Assembly (NCBI GenBank): GCA_025928935.1 | Contig: JAICNB010000005.1 | Location: 1-64,000 of the forward strand | Reading direction: 5' to 3' | DNA from: Acidimicrobiia bacterium | GTDB lineage: Bacteria; Actinomycetota; Acidimicrobiia; Spongiisociales; ZC4RG35 | Length of the DNA stretch: 64,000 bases | Shown: positions 16,985 through 25,723 of the stretch, piece by piece | Layout of the letters: each line of letters opens with the position of its first letter | How positions within the stretch are numbered: the first letter of the stretch is position 1 | Made by a program: the position numbers and the translations under genes | The notes under the pieces: generated by a model | Told to the model about the DNA's origin: nothing | The model's database searches: none | What the model saw: only the letters and a program-made list of their open reading frames with translations

Positions 16985-17019
16985 CATCTCGTACCTTCGT
17001 CGCCAGGAGGTACGAGATG
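16985..17019 (+). promoter_or_regulatory. Perfect 12-bp inverted repeat covering RBS and start codon
   Basis: CATCTCGTACCT (16985-16996) and AGGTACGAGATG (17008-17019) are exact reverse complements separated by 11 nt. The right arm contains the last bases of the AGGAGG ribosome binding site (17005-17010) and the whole ATG (17017-17019) of the small downstream gene. In RNA this would hide the translation start; in DNA it could be a dimeric repressor operator. Confidence 0.6.
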
Positions 17020-17205
17020 CTGATCGATTGCGAGCAGTGTGCGATGCAGGCCACCAGCGCCTGTGACGACTGCGTGGTGACATTCCTGCTCTCGGACGGC
17101 CCGGTGGATCTCGACGAGTCCGAGGTGGCCGCCCTGGCCAACCTAGCCGGTGAGGGTCTGGTGCCCAGGCTGCGTCTGATCCCCACCGAGCGCCGGGCCG
17201 GTTGA
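17017..17205 (+). CDS. Small CxxC-CxxC protein of unknown function
   Basis: This 62-residue protein has an excellent ribosome binding site (AGGAGG). Four cysteines near the N-terminus are spaced CX2C-X7-CX2C (Cys5, Cys8, Cys16, Cys19), suggesting a small zinc knuckle. The rest is a short acidic helix and a basic tail. Small proteins starting MLIDC with this cysteine pattern recur in actinobacteria; their role is unknown to me. Its translation start is enclosed in a perfect hairpin, so it is probably controlled after transcription or by an operator. Confidence 0.7.
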   Translation: MLIDCEQCAMQATSACDDCVVTFLLSDGPVDLDESEVAALANLAGEGLVPRLRLIPTERRAG

Positions 17206-17248
17206 AGGTCCCGATTCCCCGTGGGGCCGGGGTTACGCTCGCCGGCAC

Positions 17249-17557
17249 ATGGTCAAGTTCTATGCGATCGCTCTCGCCCTGGGAGTGATCGGCCTCATCG
17301 TCGTCATCCTCGGCGGGACTCTCGCCGAGAACGTGGGCAGGGAGGATCGGGACCCGGGACGCCGGATCGGCCCATCGGGGCGGGCAGCGATCGGTGGACT
17401 GGTCGGGTTCGGCATGGCGGGGCTGTCCGCCGAGTTCTCCACACTCGACCTCGATTGGCCCGCCGCCCTCGGTGTCGCCGTCGTCGGGGCCGCGGTTGGC
17501 TCACTATGGGTGTGGTACTCCTCCCGCGAGCAGGACTCAGATGCTGGTCCTGTCTGA
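17249..17557 (+). CDS. Small two-span membrane protein, unknown
   Basis: A 102-residue protein with hydrophobic segments at about 5-25 and 45-95 (the latter probably two spans) around a basic loop REDRDPGRRIGPSGR. The C-terminal tail is acidic. The 3' end overlaps the start of the phosphoesterase gene by 17 bp, suggesting coupling. I recognise no family. Confidence 0.55.
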   Translation: MVKFYAIALALGVIGLIVVILGGTLAENVGREDRDPGRRIGPSGRAAIGGLVGFGMAGLSAEFSTLDLDWPAALGVAVVGAAVGSLWVWYSSREQDSDAGPV

Positions 17558-18329
17558 CATCCACTTCGCCCTGGAGCCATTGCGCCGGGTCGTGGCAAGC
17601 GGAGAGACGCTGGTGATACTCGGCGATCTGGTCAATCTCACCGACTACAGGACAGGGGAGGGGGCGGTGGCGGACGTCCTGGGGATGGAGTTCGCCCGCG
17701 CCTCGGCTTCGGCGCGCGGGTCGGGTGACTACCAGCGGATGAGGGGCCTGTGGCTGGAGACGGTCGGTGACCGCGTCGATGAGGTGAGGCAGGCGATCGG
17801 CGACGCGATCGGCGCCCAATACGCCCGGGTGTCGGAGGCGCTCCAGGGGGGGCACGGATTCGTCATTCACGGGAACGTCGATCGCCCCCGGTTGCTGGCC
17901 GATGCGCTGCCCGAGGGCTTCGAATACGTTCACGGCCAAGCAAGGGATATAGATGGCGTCCGCTTCGGGTTCGTCGGTGGTGGGGCGGCTACCCCGCTCC
18001 AGGCGGAGGGTGAGGTGTCCGACGAGGCCATGACCGAGCTCCTCACCGGTCTCGGCGAGGTCGATGTTCTATGCACCCACGTCGCGCCTGCCGTCGACTC
18101 ACTCCAGACAGACGTGATCACCGGACGAGCGGAGCGTGGCTCGGCGCCGGTCTTCGACTTCATCCAGTCGAACCGCCCGCGCCTCCATCTGTTCGGCGAC
18201 GTCCACCAGCCTCAGGCGAGCAGTTGGCGAATCGGGCCGACCAGATGCCGGAACGTCGGTTATTTCCGCGCCACCGGGCGTCCCCTACGTCTTCACCCGG
18301 CCGATCTCGGAAAGACGGCAGACGGCTAA
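17541..18329 (+). CDS. Calcineurin-like metallophosphoesterase
   Basis: This is a 262-residue soluble protein. The metal-binding motifs appear in order: LSDIHF, GDLVN, HGNVDRP (the GNH(D/E)-type motif), a His in CTHVAP and a C-terminal GDVHQPQ. The ATG at 17541 is chosen because the first metal motif follows within five residues; the open frame extends upstream into another gene. The substrate may be a nucleotide, phosphodiester or phosphoprotein and is not predictable. Confidence 0.8.
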   Translation: MLVLSDIHFALEPLRRVVASGETLVILGDLVNLTDYRTGEGAVADVLGMEFARASASARGSGDYQRMRGLWLETVGDRVDEVRQAIGDAIGAQYARVSEALQGGHGFVIHGNVDRPRLLADALPEGFEYVHGQARDIDGVRFGFVGGGAATPLQAEGEVSDEAMTELLTGLGEVDVLCTHVAPAVDSLQTDVITGRAERGSAPVFDFIQSNRPRLHLFGDVHQPQASSWRIGPTRCRNVGYFRATGRPLRLHPADLGKTADG

Positions 18330-18346
18330 TCTCGCGTCGCCGGCCC

Positions 18347-18787
18347 ATGACCGAAGGAACCTTCCAAACCCTGGAGATCGACGCCCCTGCCGAGGCCCTG
18401 TACGACGTGGCCGCCGACATCGGCTCCTACCCCGAGTGGGCGACCGGGGTCAAGGAAGTCCAGGTTCTGGACACCACACCCGAAGGAATGGTCCATCGCG
18501 CCCGCTTCGTCCTGGAAGGGTTCGTCAAGGAGATCGAATACGTCCTCCGCTATACACACGACCGCCCCAACATGCTGAGCTGGGTCGCAGAAGAGGACTC
18601 CAAGGATGTGAGGATGCTGGAGGGCTCGTACACCTTCAACCCGGTCGATGGCGCGACCGAAGTCGTCTATGCCCTGACCGTGGAGCCCAACTTCACCATG
18701 CCCGGGTTCATCCGTCGCCAGGCGGAGAAGCAGATCGTGACAACGGCGCTGCGTGGCCTCCGCAAGAGGGTGACTGGACGTCCGTGA
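18347..18787 (+). CDS. SRPBCC (START-like) lipid/polyketide-binding domain protein
   Basis: This is a 146-residue single-domain protein. IDAPAEALYDVAADIGSYPEW is the standard opening of polyketide cyclase/dehydrase-like SRPBCC proteins, and the C-terminal helix region IRRQAEKQIVTTALRGL is also typical. It probably binds a hydrophobic ligand. It ends 1 bp before the ArsA-like ATPase gene, as is common in actinobacteria, so the two may share a function. Confidence 0.8.
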   Translation: MTEGTFQTLEIDAPAEALYDVAADIGSYPEWATGVKEVQVLDTTPEGMVHRARFVLEGFVKEIEYVLRYTHDRPNMLSWVAEEDSKDVRMLEGSYTFNPVDGATEVVYALTVEPNFTMPGFIRRQAEKQIVTTALRGLRKRVTGRP

Positions 18788-18788
18788 G

Positions 18789-19967
18789 ATGAGGATCGTC
18801 CTCGTCACCGGTAAGGGAGGCGTGGGTAAGACCACTGTGGCGGCCTGCACCGCGCTGAGGGCGGCTGATGCCGGACATCGCACCCTGGTCACGTCCACCG
18901 ACCCCGCCCACTCCCTGGCCGATGCCATCGGGATCGGCCTCGGATCCGATCCCGGTCGGGTCGTCGAGCACCTGGACGGGCAACAGATCGACACCCAGCG
19001 TCAGCTCGACCGTTACTGGGGTTCGATTCGTCGGCAACTCATGGATGTCCTCGATTGGGGTGGGGCCGGTGGGATCGAGGCCGAGGAGTTCCTCGTCTTT
19101 CCCGGGATGGACGAGCTATTCGCCCTTCTCGAGGTGAATCGCCACGCCCGCTCGGGGGCTTACGACGTGATCGTCGTCGACTGTGCCCCGACTGCGGAAA
19201 CCCTCCGTCTTCTCTCGCTGCCGGAGGTGCTCAGCTGGTACTTCGAGAAGGTGCTACCCACCGAGCGACGTCTCATGAAAGCGGCCCGCCCCATCCTCAG
19301 CCGGCTCACCGACCTCCCGTTGCCCCAGGACGAGGTCTTCACCACGGCCCAATCGGTCTTCGAGTCGATCGAAGGAGTCAAGGAGTTGATGTCGAACCCG
19401 TCGGTCACCTCGGCGAGGTTGGTTGTGAACCCGGAGAAGATGGTGATCGACGAGGCGAGGCGCACTTACAGCTATCTGGGGTTGTTCGGATACGGTGTCG
19501 ACGGTGTGGTCGTCAATCGCGTCCTTCCCGAAGAGGTGGCCGATCCCTACTTCGAGCGGTGGAGGGCGATCCAGAAGGGTCATCTCGACACTGTGGATGA
19601 CGCCTTTGCCGAAGTGCCTCGTCTCCGTCTCCGGCTGTTCGACGATGAGATGGTCGGGGTGGACCGTCTCCGGTTCATGGCGGACGAGCTCTATGGCGGG
19701 CTGGACCCGATCTTCGACTTCAAGGCCACGCACCCGTTCCGGGTCCTCGACGACGACGGGGGGGTGGCCATGGAGGTAGACATCCCGTTCGTGGACAAAT
19801 CCGACCTCGACGTCTACCGCCACGGACACGAGATCTACATCCAGGTCGGGCCCTACCGCCGGTCCTTCATCCTCCCAGACGCCCTCCATCGCCGGGAGGT
19901 GACCCGGGCCCGGCTCGACGGGGGCACCCTGCGAGTCTCGTTCTCCGACCCGGATGCCCGGTCATGA
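18789..19967 (+). CDS. ArsA/Get3-family ATPase with C-terminal HSP20-like domain
   Basis: This is a deviant Walker P-loop ATPase: GKGGVGKTT at the N-terminus, STDPAHSL (switch I region) and VVDCAPTAETLRLLSLP (Walker B/A-loop). The final ~80 residues (from HPFRVLDDDGGVAMEVDIP) read as a beta-rich HSP20/alpha-crystallin-like domain, known as a C-terminal appendage of bacterial ArsA-like proteins. No arsenite-binding Cys triad and no ars genes are nearby, so arsenic export is unlikely. A chaperone-like or membrane-protein-targeting role is the better guess. It overlaps the next ORF by 4 bp. Confidence 0.85.
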   Translation: MRIVLVTGKGGVGKTTVAACTALRAADAGHRTLVTSTDPAHSLADAIGIGLGSDPGRVVEHLDGQQIDTQRQLDRYWGSIRRQLMDVLDWGGAGGIEAEEFLVFPGMDELFALLEVNRHARSGAYDVIVVDCAPTAETLRLLSLPEVLSWYFEKVLPTERRLMKAARPILSRLTDLPLPQDEVFTTAQSVFESIEGVKELMSNPSVTSARLVVNPEKMVIDEARRTYSYLGLFGYGVDGVVVNRVLPEEVADPYFERWRAIQKGHLDTVDDAFAEVPRLRLRLFDDEMVGVDRLRFMADELYGGLDPIFDFKATHPFRVLDDDGGVAMEVDIPFVDKSDLDVYRHGHEIYIQVGPYRRSFILPDALHRREVTRARLDGGTLRVSFSDPDARS

Positions 19968-20155
19968 GGGAGCAATCCGACGCCATGCGAGCTCTGGGCC
20001 GGGCCGGACGCCGGGCCGGGTATCACCTCATCCAGGCCGTCATCGAGGGACTGAAAGCGGTCGAGGCGGTCTTCGAGGAGATGAGCCGGATCGGCGACAA
20101 GGACGAGCCCGAGACCCGTGACGATGGCCCCCGAACCAAGATCGAGGTGGAATGA
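19964..20155 (+). CDS. Small hypothetical protein after the ArsA-like ATPase
   Basis: A 63-residue protein, coupled by ATGA to the ATPase stop and overlapping the DUF1232 gene by 4 bp. It has a basic N-terminal helix (ALGRAGRRAGYHLIQAVIEG), an amphipathic helix and a strongly acidic, Lys-containing tail. No family recognised. Tight coupling on both sides supports it being a real gene. Confidence 0.6.
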   Translation: MREQSDAMRALGRAGRRAGYHLIQAVIEGLKAVEAVFEEMSRIGDKDEPETRDDGPRTKIEVE

Positions 20156-20580
20156 CCCAAGAACCGAACACCGTCAAGCCGGACGACGTCCTGCCCCCGG
20201 AAGGAGTCTCGCTGCAGGGTCGCCAGCTGGTCAGAGACGCCGTGCTGATGCTGCCGAACCTGGTCAAGCTGGTTGGCCGGCTGCTCAGGGACCCTCGGGT
20301 GCCCCGTCGATCGAAGGTAGCCCTGGGCCTGGCCGCCGCCTATGTGGCAAGCCCGATCGACCTGGTGCCGGAGTTCATCCCGGTGATCGGTTGGGCCGAC
20401 GATGTGATCTTCATCCTCCTCGCCATCGATTCCCTGGTCGAGCGGGCAGGCCCGGAGGTGGTGCAGGAGCACTGGGATGGCCCCGGTGACCTCCTCGCCT
20501 TGATCAGGGAGGTGCTTGGTGTCGCCCGCAGCATCATTCCCAACAAGCTGACCAGGGCCCTGGACCGTATATCGGGATGA
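20152..20580 (+). CDS. DUF1232 (YkvA-like) membrane-associated protein
   Basis: This is a 142-residue protein whose core VPRRSKVALGLAAAYVASPI with DLVPEFIPVIGWADD is the DUF1232 signature (a short membrane hairpin with the P-x-D-L-x-P motif). The function of the family is unknown. It is the last gene of the run that starts with the SRPBCC protein. About 87 bp of C-rich sequence follow before the aminotransferase gene, with a small GGGAG/CTCCC stem at 20607-20621 and otherwise nothing I can name. Confidence 0.8.
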   Translation: MTQEPNTVKPDDVLPPEGVSLQGRQLVRDAVLMLPNLVKLVGRLLRDPRVPRRSKVALGLAAAYVASPIDLVPEFIPVIGWADDVIFILLAIDSLVERAGPEVVQEHWDGPGDLLALIREVLGVARSIIPNKLTRALDRISG

Positions 20581-20667
20581 GCTCTCGGTCTTGAGTTCTG
20601 GGTTTCGGGAGCGGACCTCCCTACCGTTTCCCCCGCAACCGACAACCCCCAACCCACGACCCATGCC

Positions 20668-21840
20668 ATGAACTTCCGCCGGATCGGCTCGCTGCCCCCA
20701 TACGCCTTCGCCGAAGTCAATCGTCTCAAGACCGAGGCCAGGCAGGCCGGGGTCGACGTGATCGACCTCGGCTTTGGCAATCCCGACATCCCGTCGCCAC
20801 AGGTGGCGGTCGAGACGTTGGTCGATGCGGCCCGACAACCCGCAAATCATCGCTATTCGGCATCACGGGGTATCGACGACCTGCGCCGGGCACTGGCCGG
20901 GCGATACCGGCGACGGTTTGGTGTGGATCTCGATCCAGAGACCGAGGTGATCTCGACGATCGGGTCCAAAGAGGGGCTGTCACACCTGATGTGGGCTCTG
21001 CTCCAACCCGGTGACGCCGCCATCGTCCCCGACCCTTCGTACCCGATTCACATCTACGCCCCGGTCATCGCCGGAGCCGAGGTGCGGACAGCGCCCATCG
21101 GCTCGGAGGCGGACTACTTCGAGGTGGTTCAGCGGATGTTCCATGACTCTTGGCCGCGGCCTCGGGTCATCATCGTCAGCTTCCCGCACAATCCCACCGC
21201 GCACACCGTAGACCTGGGCTTCTTCGAGCGGCTCGTCGAACTGGCGCGGTCGAACGAAGTGGTCCTGGTCCACGACTTCGCCTATGCCGATCTCGGGTTC
21301 GACGGCTATCGCCCACCCTCGGTGCTGGAAGTGCCGGGAGCCAAGGACGTCGCGGTGGAGATCTACTCGATGACCAAGGGGCACTCGATGGCCGGTTGGC
21401 GAGTGGGCTTCATGGCAGGCAACGCCGAGGTGGTGGCCGCCCTGGCCAAGCTGAAGAGCTATCTCGACTACGGCACCTTTCAGCCGATCCAGATCGCGGC
21501 GGCCGCCGCCCTGGACCAAGGAGATGAGTTCGTCGACGACGTCAACCACGTCTATCAGGAGCGGCGCGACGTCCTGGTCGACGGTCTGGCCGAGCTCGAC
21601 TGGAAGATGGAGCGACCCAGAGGCACCATGTTCGTCTGGGCCCCGATCCCCGTTCCCTACGAGGAGATGAGCTCCACCGATTTCTCGATCCACCTGCTCG
21701 AGTCGGCCGGCGTGGCCATCAGCCCCGGAGTCGGCTTCGGCCCGAGGGGCGAGGGGTTCGTCCGATTCGCCCTGGTCGAGGAGGCAAGCAGGATCGAAGA
21801 GGCGGTGGCCCGGATCGGGCAAGCGCTCGACCGTCTGTAG
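20668..21840 (+). CDS. PLP-dependent class I/II aminotransferase, AlaC-like
   Basis: This is a 390-residue fold-type I aminotransferase. The PLP lysine is in SMTKGHSMAGWRVGF. SFPHNPTA and the opening IGSLPPYAFAEV with DLGFGNPD match AlaC (glutamate-pyruvate aminotransferase) and related alanine or LL-DAP aminotransferases. The likely reaction is pyruvate plus glutamate to alanine plus 2-oxoglutarate. The leader before the ATG is C-rich with no ribosome binding site, so the gene may be read from a leaderless transcript. It is followed within 10 bp by a threonine aldolase gene. Confidence 0.83.
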   Translation: MNFRRIGSLPPYAFAEVNRLKTEARQAGVDVIDLGFGNPDIPSPQVAVETLVDAARQPANHRYSASRGIDDLRRALAGRYRRRFGVDLDPETEVISTIGSKEGLSHLMWALLQPGDAAIVPDPSYPIHIYAPVIAGAEVRTAPIGSEADYFEVVQRMFHDSWPRPRVIIVSFPHNPTAHTVDLGFFERLVELARSNEVVLVHDFAYADLGFDGYRPPSVLEVPGAKDVAVEIYSMTKGHSMAGWRVGFMAGNAEVVAALAKLKSYLDYGTFQPIQIAAAAALDQGDEFVDDVNHVYQERRDVLVDGLAELDWKMERPRGTMFVWAPIPVPYEEMSSTDFSIHLLESAGVAISPGVGFGPRGEGFVRFALVEEASRIEEAVARIGQALDRL

Positions 21841-21849
21841 CCTGGGCCG

Positions 21850-22875
21850 ATGCCCTTCTCAGACGGGACAGCCGACTTTCGCTCGGACACGGTCACCCGG
21901 CCCACCCGGGAGATGCTGGAGGCTATGGCCTCCGCCCCTGTCGGTGATGACGTCTACTCGGACGATCCGACCGTCAACCTCCTCGAGGAGGAATCGGCCG
22001 CCGTCACCGGCAAGGAGGCCGGGATGTACGTCCCCACCGGGACGATGGGCAACCAGCTGTCGATCATGGCGCAGACCCATCCCGGTGAGGAGGTCCTGGC
22101 CCACGAGGGCAGTCACGTCCGCAGCATCGAGGCCGGGGCCCCACAGGCGCTGTCCGGTGTCGGCTTCCGCACCGTGAGCGGTGACGGTGGGCGCATCGAG
22201 CCCGAGGACGTCGAGCGAGCGATGGACCTCTCGGGTTTCTTCCCACGAATTGGGCTGATGGTCTGGGAGAACACCCACAACCTCTCCGGAGGAAGGGTCA
22301 TCCCGATCGATGTGATGGAGAAGACCTCCGAGGTGGCCCGTGCCCACGGTCTCAGCATCCACGTCGACGGGGCCAGGATCTTCAACGCCGTTGCCGCCAG
22401 TGGCGTCCCGGCCGATCGATATGGGGCGGTGGCCGACACGATTCAGTTCTGCTTCTCGAAGGGCCTGGGCGCACCGGTCGGGTCGATCGTCTGTGGGCCT
22501 GCCGAGCTCATCCGCGAGCTGCGCTATCTGCGCAAGCGTCTGGGAGGGGGGATGCGCCAGGCCGGGGTGATCGCAGCCGCAGCCAGGGTGGCCCTGGCGG
22601 GGCGTGATCGCCTGATCGAGGACCATGCCCTGGCCCGTCATCTCGGGGACGCCATCGCCGATCGCTACCCGGGCTCACTCGACGGCTCGCAGGTCGAGAC
22701 AAACATGGTGAGGCTCGACTTCGCCGCACTGGGGATCGACTGGCCCGAGATGAAAGAGCGATTGGACGGGGCCGGGATCAAGGTCAATCCCCCGATTGGC
22801 GGTGCCTGGCGCATCGTCACCCATCGTGACGTCGACGCGAGCGATGTCGAGCGTCTGCTCGGTGTGCTCCCGTAA
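21850..22875 (+). CDS. ltaE: Low-specificity L-threonine aldolase
   Basis: A 341-residue PLP enzyme cleaving L-threonine/allo-threonine to glycine and acetaldehyde. The opening DFRSDTVTRPTREMLEAM is the family signature. The PLP lysine is in FCFSKGLGAPVGS, and HVDGARIFNA carries the Asp that contacts the cofactor. Length and motif order are normal. It forms an amino-acid pair with the preceding aminotransferase and ends 30 bp before fabD. Confidence 0.9.
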   Translation: MPFSDGTADFRSDTVTRPTREMLEAMASAPVGDDVYSDDPTVNLLEEESAAVTGKEAGMYVPTGTMGNQLSIMAQTHPGEEVLAHEGSHVRSIEAGAPQALSGVGFRTVSGDGGRIEPEDVERAMDLSGFFPRIGLMVWENTHNLSGGRVIPIDVMEKTSEVARAHGLSIHVDGARIFNAVAASGVPADRYGAVADTIQFCFSKGLGAPVGSIVCGPAELIRELRYLRKRLGGGMRQAGVIAAAARVALAGRDRLIEDHALARHLGDAIADRYPGSLDGSQVETNMVRLDFAALGIDWPEMKERLDGAGIKVNPPIGGAWRIVTHRDVDASDVERLLGVLP

Positions 22876-22905
22876 CCGCACGACGGCAGGCCGAGTCGGA
22901 TACGG

Positions 22906-23847
22906 GTGAGTGTCGCAATCCTCTTCCCCGGTCAGGGGAGCCAGTCCGTGGGCATGGGGGCGGACCTCTTCGAAGCAAGGGACGATCTGCTCGGTGACAG
23001 AGCCGACGAGATCCTCGGCTTCTCTCTTCGCAAGCTTTGTCTCGACGGCCCGGAGGAGGACCTGACCAGGACCGAGCACGCCCAGCCCGCCCTCTTCGCC
23101 CTGTCCTACGCCCTCTGGGAGATGGCCCGCCGGGAGGGGGCGCTGGTTGCCCACGGCGCGGCCGGGCACTCACTCGGCGAGTACACCGCCCTTGCCGCCG
23201 CCGGTGTGTTCGACTTCGACTCGGGTCTGGCACTGGTCGCATCCCGTGGCCGGGCCATGGGCCGCGCCGCCGAGTTGGAGGCCTCGGGCATGGCTGCCCT
23301 CCTCGGAGCGGACCGCGACATGGCTGAGGAGGCGAGCAGTGCACGCCGGGAGCTCGGGGGCAGGCTGCAAGTGGCCAATGTCAATGCCCCGGGGCAGGTG
23401 GTGGTCGCCGGGGGAAGGGACGATCTGTCCTGGCTGGAAGCCAACGCCTCGGAATTCGGGATCAGACGTGTGGTGCCATTGAACGTGGCCGGCGCCTTCC
23501 ACAGCTCTTTCATGGCCCCGGCCCAGTCCGACCTGACCGCGGCCTTGAACGAGACGACACTGGCCGACCCACTGTTCCCGGTCTGGTCGAACACGACGGC
23601 AAGACCCCACCGACCCGGCCAGATCGGCCCGATCCTGACCCGTCAGCTGGTCGAGCCGGTCCTCTTCTCCGATTCCCTGCTCGACATGGCTGCTGCCGGA
23701 ATCGACACCTTCGTGCACGTCGGTCCCGGTGACGTCACTGCGGGACTCGCCCAGAGGACCATGGGCGAAGCGACGGTGCTGGCCATCTCGGGGATCGATG
23801 ACATCGGGTCCGCGGTCGAAGCCGTCGTTAGCATTGACCAACCCTGA
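22906..23847 (+). CDS. fabD: Malonyl-CoA:ACP transacylase
   Basis: FabD moves malonyl from CoA to acyl carrier protein to feed fatty-acid elongation. FPGQGSQ opens the 313-residue protein and the nucleophile is in GHSLGEY. The catalytic His lies in GAFHSSFM. The start is GTG 22906. It is the first gene of the fabD-fabH-fabG-acpP-fabF cluster, with 10 bp to fabH. Confidence 0.95.
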   Translation: MSVAILFPGQGSQSVGMGADLFEARDDLLGDRADEILGFSLRKLCLDGPEEDLTRTEHAQPALFALSYALWEMARREGALVAHGAAGHSLGEYTALAAAGVFDFDSGLALVASRGRAMGRAAELEASGMAALLGADRDMAEEASSARRELGGRLQVANVNAPGQVVVAGGRDDLSWLEANASEFGIRRVVPLNVAGAFHSSFMAPAQSDLTAALNETTLADPLFPVWSNTTARPHRPGQIGPILTRQLVEPVLFSDSLLDMAAAGIDTFVHVGPGDVTAGLAQRTMGEATVLAISGIDDIGSAVEAVVSIDQP

Positions 23848-23857
23848 GGAGACCACA

Positions 23858-24943
23858 ATGCGGAACGCCGAGATAACCGGGTGGGGTAAGTGCATGCCCC
23901 CCAACGTCCTCACCAACCACGATCTCGAGCAACTGGTGGACACCTCCGACGAGTGGATCACGACCAGGACCGGCATCAAGGAGCGCCGCATCAGCCACGT
24001 CGAGGCCTCGGAGCTGGCTGCGGTGGCCGGTCTCCGGGCCCTCGCCGCGGCGGGCAAGAGCGTCAACGACGTCGATCTCCTCCTGGTTGCGACCTGCTCT
24101 GGTGACTCCATCATCCCCTCGACCGCCTCTGTGGTCCAGAGACACATGGAGGCATGGAACGCTGCCGCGTTGGACCTGAATGCCGCCTGCTCGGGATTCG
24201 TCTACGGACTCGTTGTGGGGACAAACATGATCCGGGGTGGGACCAACAACACCGTGCTCCTGATCGGGACCGAGAAGCTCCACTTCGTGACCGACTTCAC
24301 CGACCGGACAACGTGTGTGCTCTTCGGAGACGGGGCGGGGGCGGTGGTCCTGGAGCCGACGGAGGACGCGATCGGCCTTCTCTCCTCGGAGTTGGGCATG
24401 GACGGGTCGGTAGGCCACATCCTCGGCGTGCCCCGGGACGGAACCGCCGGCGACCCGGGCCCGATCGATCCCAGGGCCTCCGCGATCGGCATGGAGGGGC
24501 CCGATTTGTTCCGGCGAGCCGTGACGACCATGGGTGACTCGGCGGCCCGTGCCGTCAAGGACGCTGGTCTGTCGCTCGACGACATCGACCTGGTGATCCC
24601 TCATCAGGCAAATACGCGGATCATCGACGCCACCGCTCGCCGGCTCGGCGTGGACGAGAGCAGGGTCTTCGTCAACATCCATTCGTACGGGAACACTTCG
24701 GCGGCCACGATCCCCGTCGCGCTGACCGAAGCCCTGGAGCAAGGCCGGGTCCATCCCGGTGACAACATCGTGTTCACCGCGTTCGGCGGTGGACTCAGCT
24801 GGGGCTCGGCCGTCTACCGGTGGGGAGAACGGGTCGAGCCGCTGGAGGTGAGCGATGCCGAGCTTCCCCCACCAGATCGCACCACGATGGAGCTGTTGCA
24901 GGCCAACTTCGACTTCTTCGGCCTTCCCGAAAAGCTCACGTGA
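23858..24943 (+). CDS. fabH: 3-oxoacyl-ACP synthase III, with extended C-terminus
   Basis: KAS III condenses an acyl-CoA primer with malonyl-ACP to start type II fatty-acid synthesis. The Cys-His-Asn triad is intact: NAACSGF, IPHQANTRI and HSYGNTSAA. GGGLSWGSAVYRW marks the usual end of the protein, but about 35 further residues follow (rich in Glu, Leu and Phe), giving 361 residues against the usual 310-335. ATG 23858 follows GAGGAGA. The stop overlaps fabG by 4 bp (GTGA). Confidence 0.95.
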   Translation: MRNAEITGWGKCMPPNVLTNHDLEQLVDTSDEWITTRTGIKERRISHVEASELAAVAGLRALAAAGKSVNDVDLLLVATCSGDSIIPSTASVVQRHMEAWNAAALDLNAACSGFVYGLVVGTNMIRGGTNNTVLLIGTEKLHFVTDFTDRTTCVLFGDGAGAVVLEPTEDAIGLLSSELGMDGSVGHILGVPRDGTAGDPGPIDPRASAIGMEGPDLFRRAVTTMGDSAARAVKDAGLSLDDIDLVIPHQANTRIIDATARRLGVDESRVFVNIHSYGNTSAATIPVALTEALEQGRVHPGDNIVFTAFGGGLSWGSAVYRWGERVEPLEVSDAELPPPDRTTMELLQANFDFFGLPEKLT

Positions 24944-25689
24944 GTGAAGACCCCCACGGGAGGGTCGCCTTGGTCACCGGCGGTTCCAGGGGGATCGGCC
25001 GGGCCATCGCCGTCCGTCTCGGCGCGTCCGGGCACGTGGTCGCCGTCAACTACTCGACCAACGCGGGAGCGGCAGGCGAGGCTGTCCAGATGATCGAAGA
25101 CGGGGGGGGAAGAGCGAAGGCATATCGAGCGGATGTGTCCGACGCGGCGCAGGTCGAGGCCATGTTCGACTCGATCGGGAGTGACCTCGGGCCGGTCGCG
25201 GTGCTGGTGAACAACGCCGGGATCACCAGGGACATGCTGCTGCTGCGGATGAGCGAGGAGGACTTCGATCGGGTCCTCGCCACCAACCTACGATCGACGT
25301 ATCTCTGCACCAAGCTCGCCCTCCGCTCGATGATCAGGGCGCGTTGGGGCAGGGTCGTGTCCATCGCTTCGGTGGCCGGAATCACCGGCAATGCCGGACA
25401 GTCGAACTATGCCGCCTCCAAGGCCGGGATGATCGGGTTCTCTAAGGCCGTGGCCAAAGAGGTCGGATCCCGCGGCATCACCGTCAACGTGGTCGCCCCG
25501 GGCTTCATCACCACGGAGCTGACCGAAGATCTCAGCGACGCGGTCAAGCAGGAAGCAGTGGGTCGCATCTCTGCAGGGCGCTTTGGGGTGGCTGACGAAG
25601 TTGCTGCGGCCGTCGAATTCCTGGTCTCCGACGCTGCCTCGTACGTTTCGGGCCACGTCCTGGCCGTGGACGGCGGTCTCGCCTTGTAA
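24940..25689 (+). CDS. fabG: 3-oxoacyl-ACP reductase
   Basis: An SDR-family NADPH-dependent reductase of 249 residues. It has the cofactor motif GGSRGIG, NNAGIT, and the catalytic Ser-Tyr-Lys in SIASVAG and YAASKAGM. GTG 24940 overlaps the fabH stop, and the frame upstream has no SDR similarity. Its place inside the fab cluster supports the FabG role in reducing beta-ketoacyl-ACP. Confidence 0.93.
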   Translation: MSEDPHGRVALVTGGSRGIGRAIAVRLGASGHVVAVNYSTNAGAAGEAVQMIEDGGGRAKAYRADVSDAAQVEAMFDSIGSDLGPVAVLVNNAGITRDMLLLRMSEEDFDRVLATNLRSTYLCTKLALRSMIRARWGRVVSIASVAGITGNAGQSNYAASKAGMIGFSKAVAKEVGSRGITVNVVAPGFITTELTEDLSDAVKQEAVGRISAGRFGVADEVAAAVEFLVSDAASYVSGHVLAVDGGLAL

Positions 25690-25723
25690 CTTTCCGCCCG
25701 CCAAGACAAGAAGGAGGAACAAA

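Noticed and set aside
20581-20667. tRNA or small RNA in the C-rich gap before the aminotransferase gene
   Set aside because: No cloverleaf can be formed and no promoter is evident; only a 5-bp stem is present.
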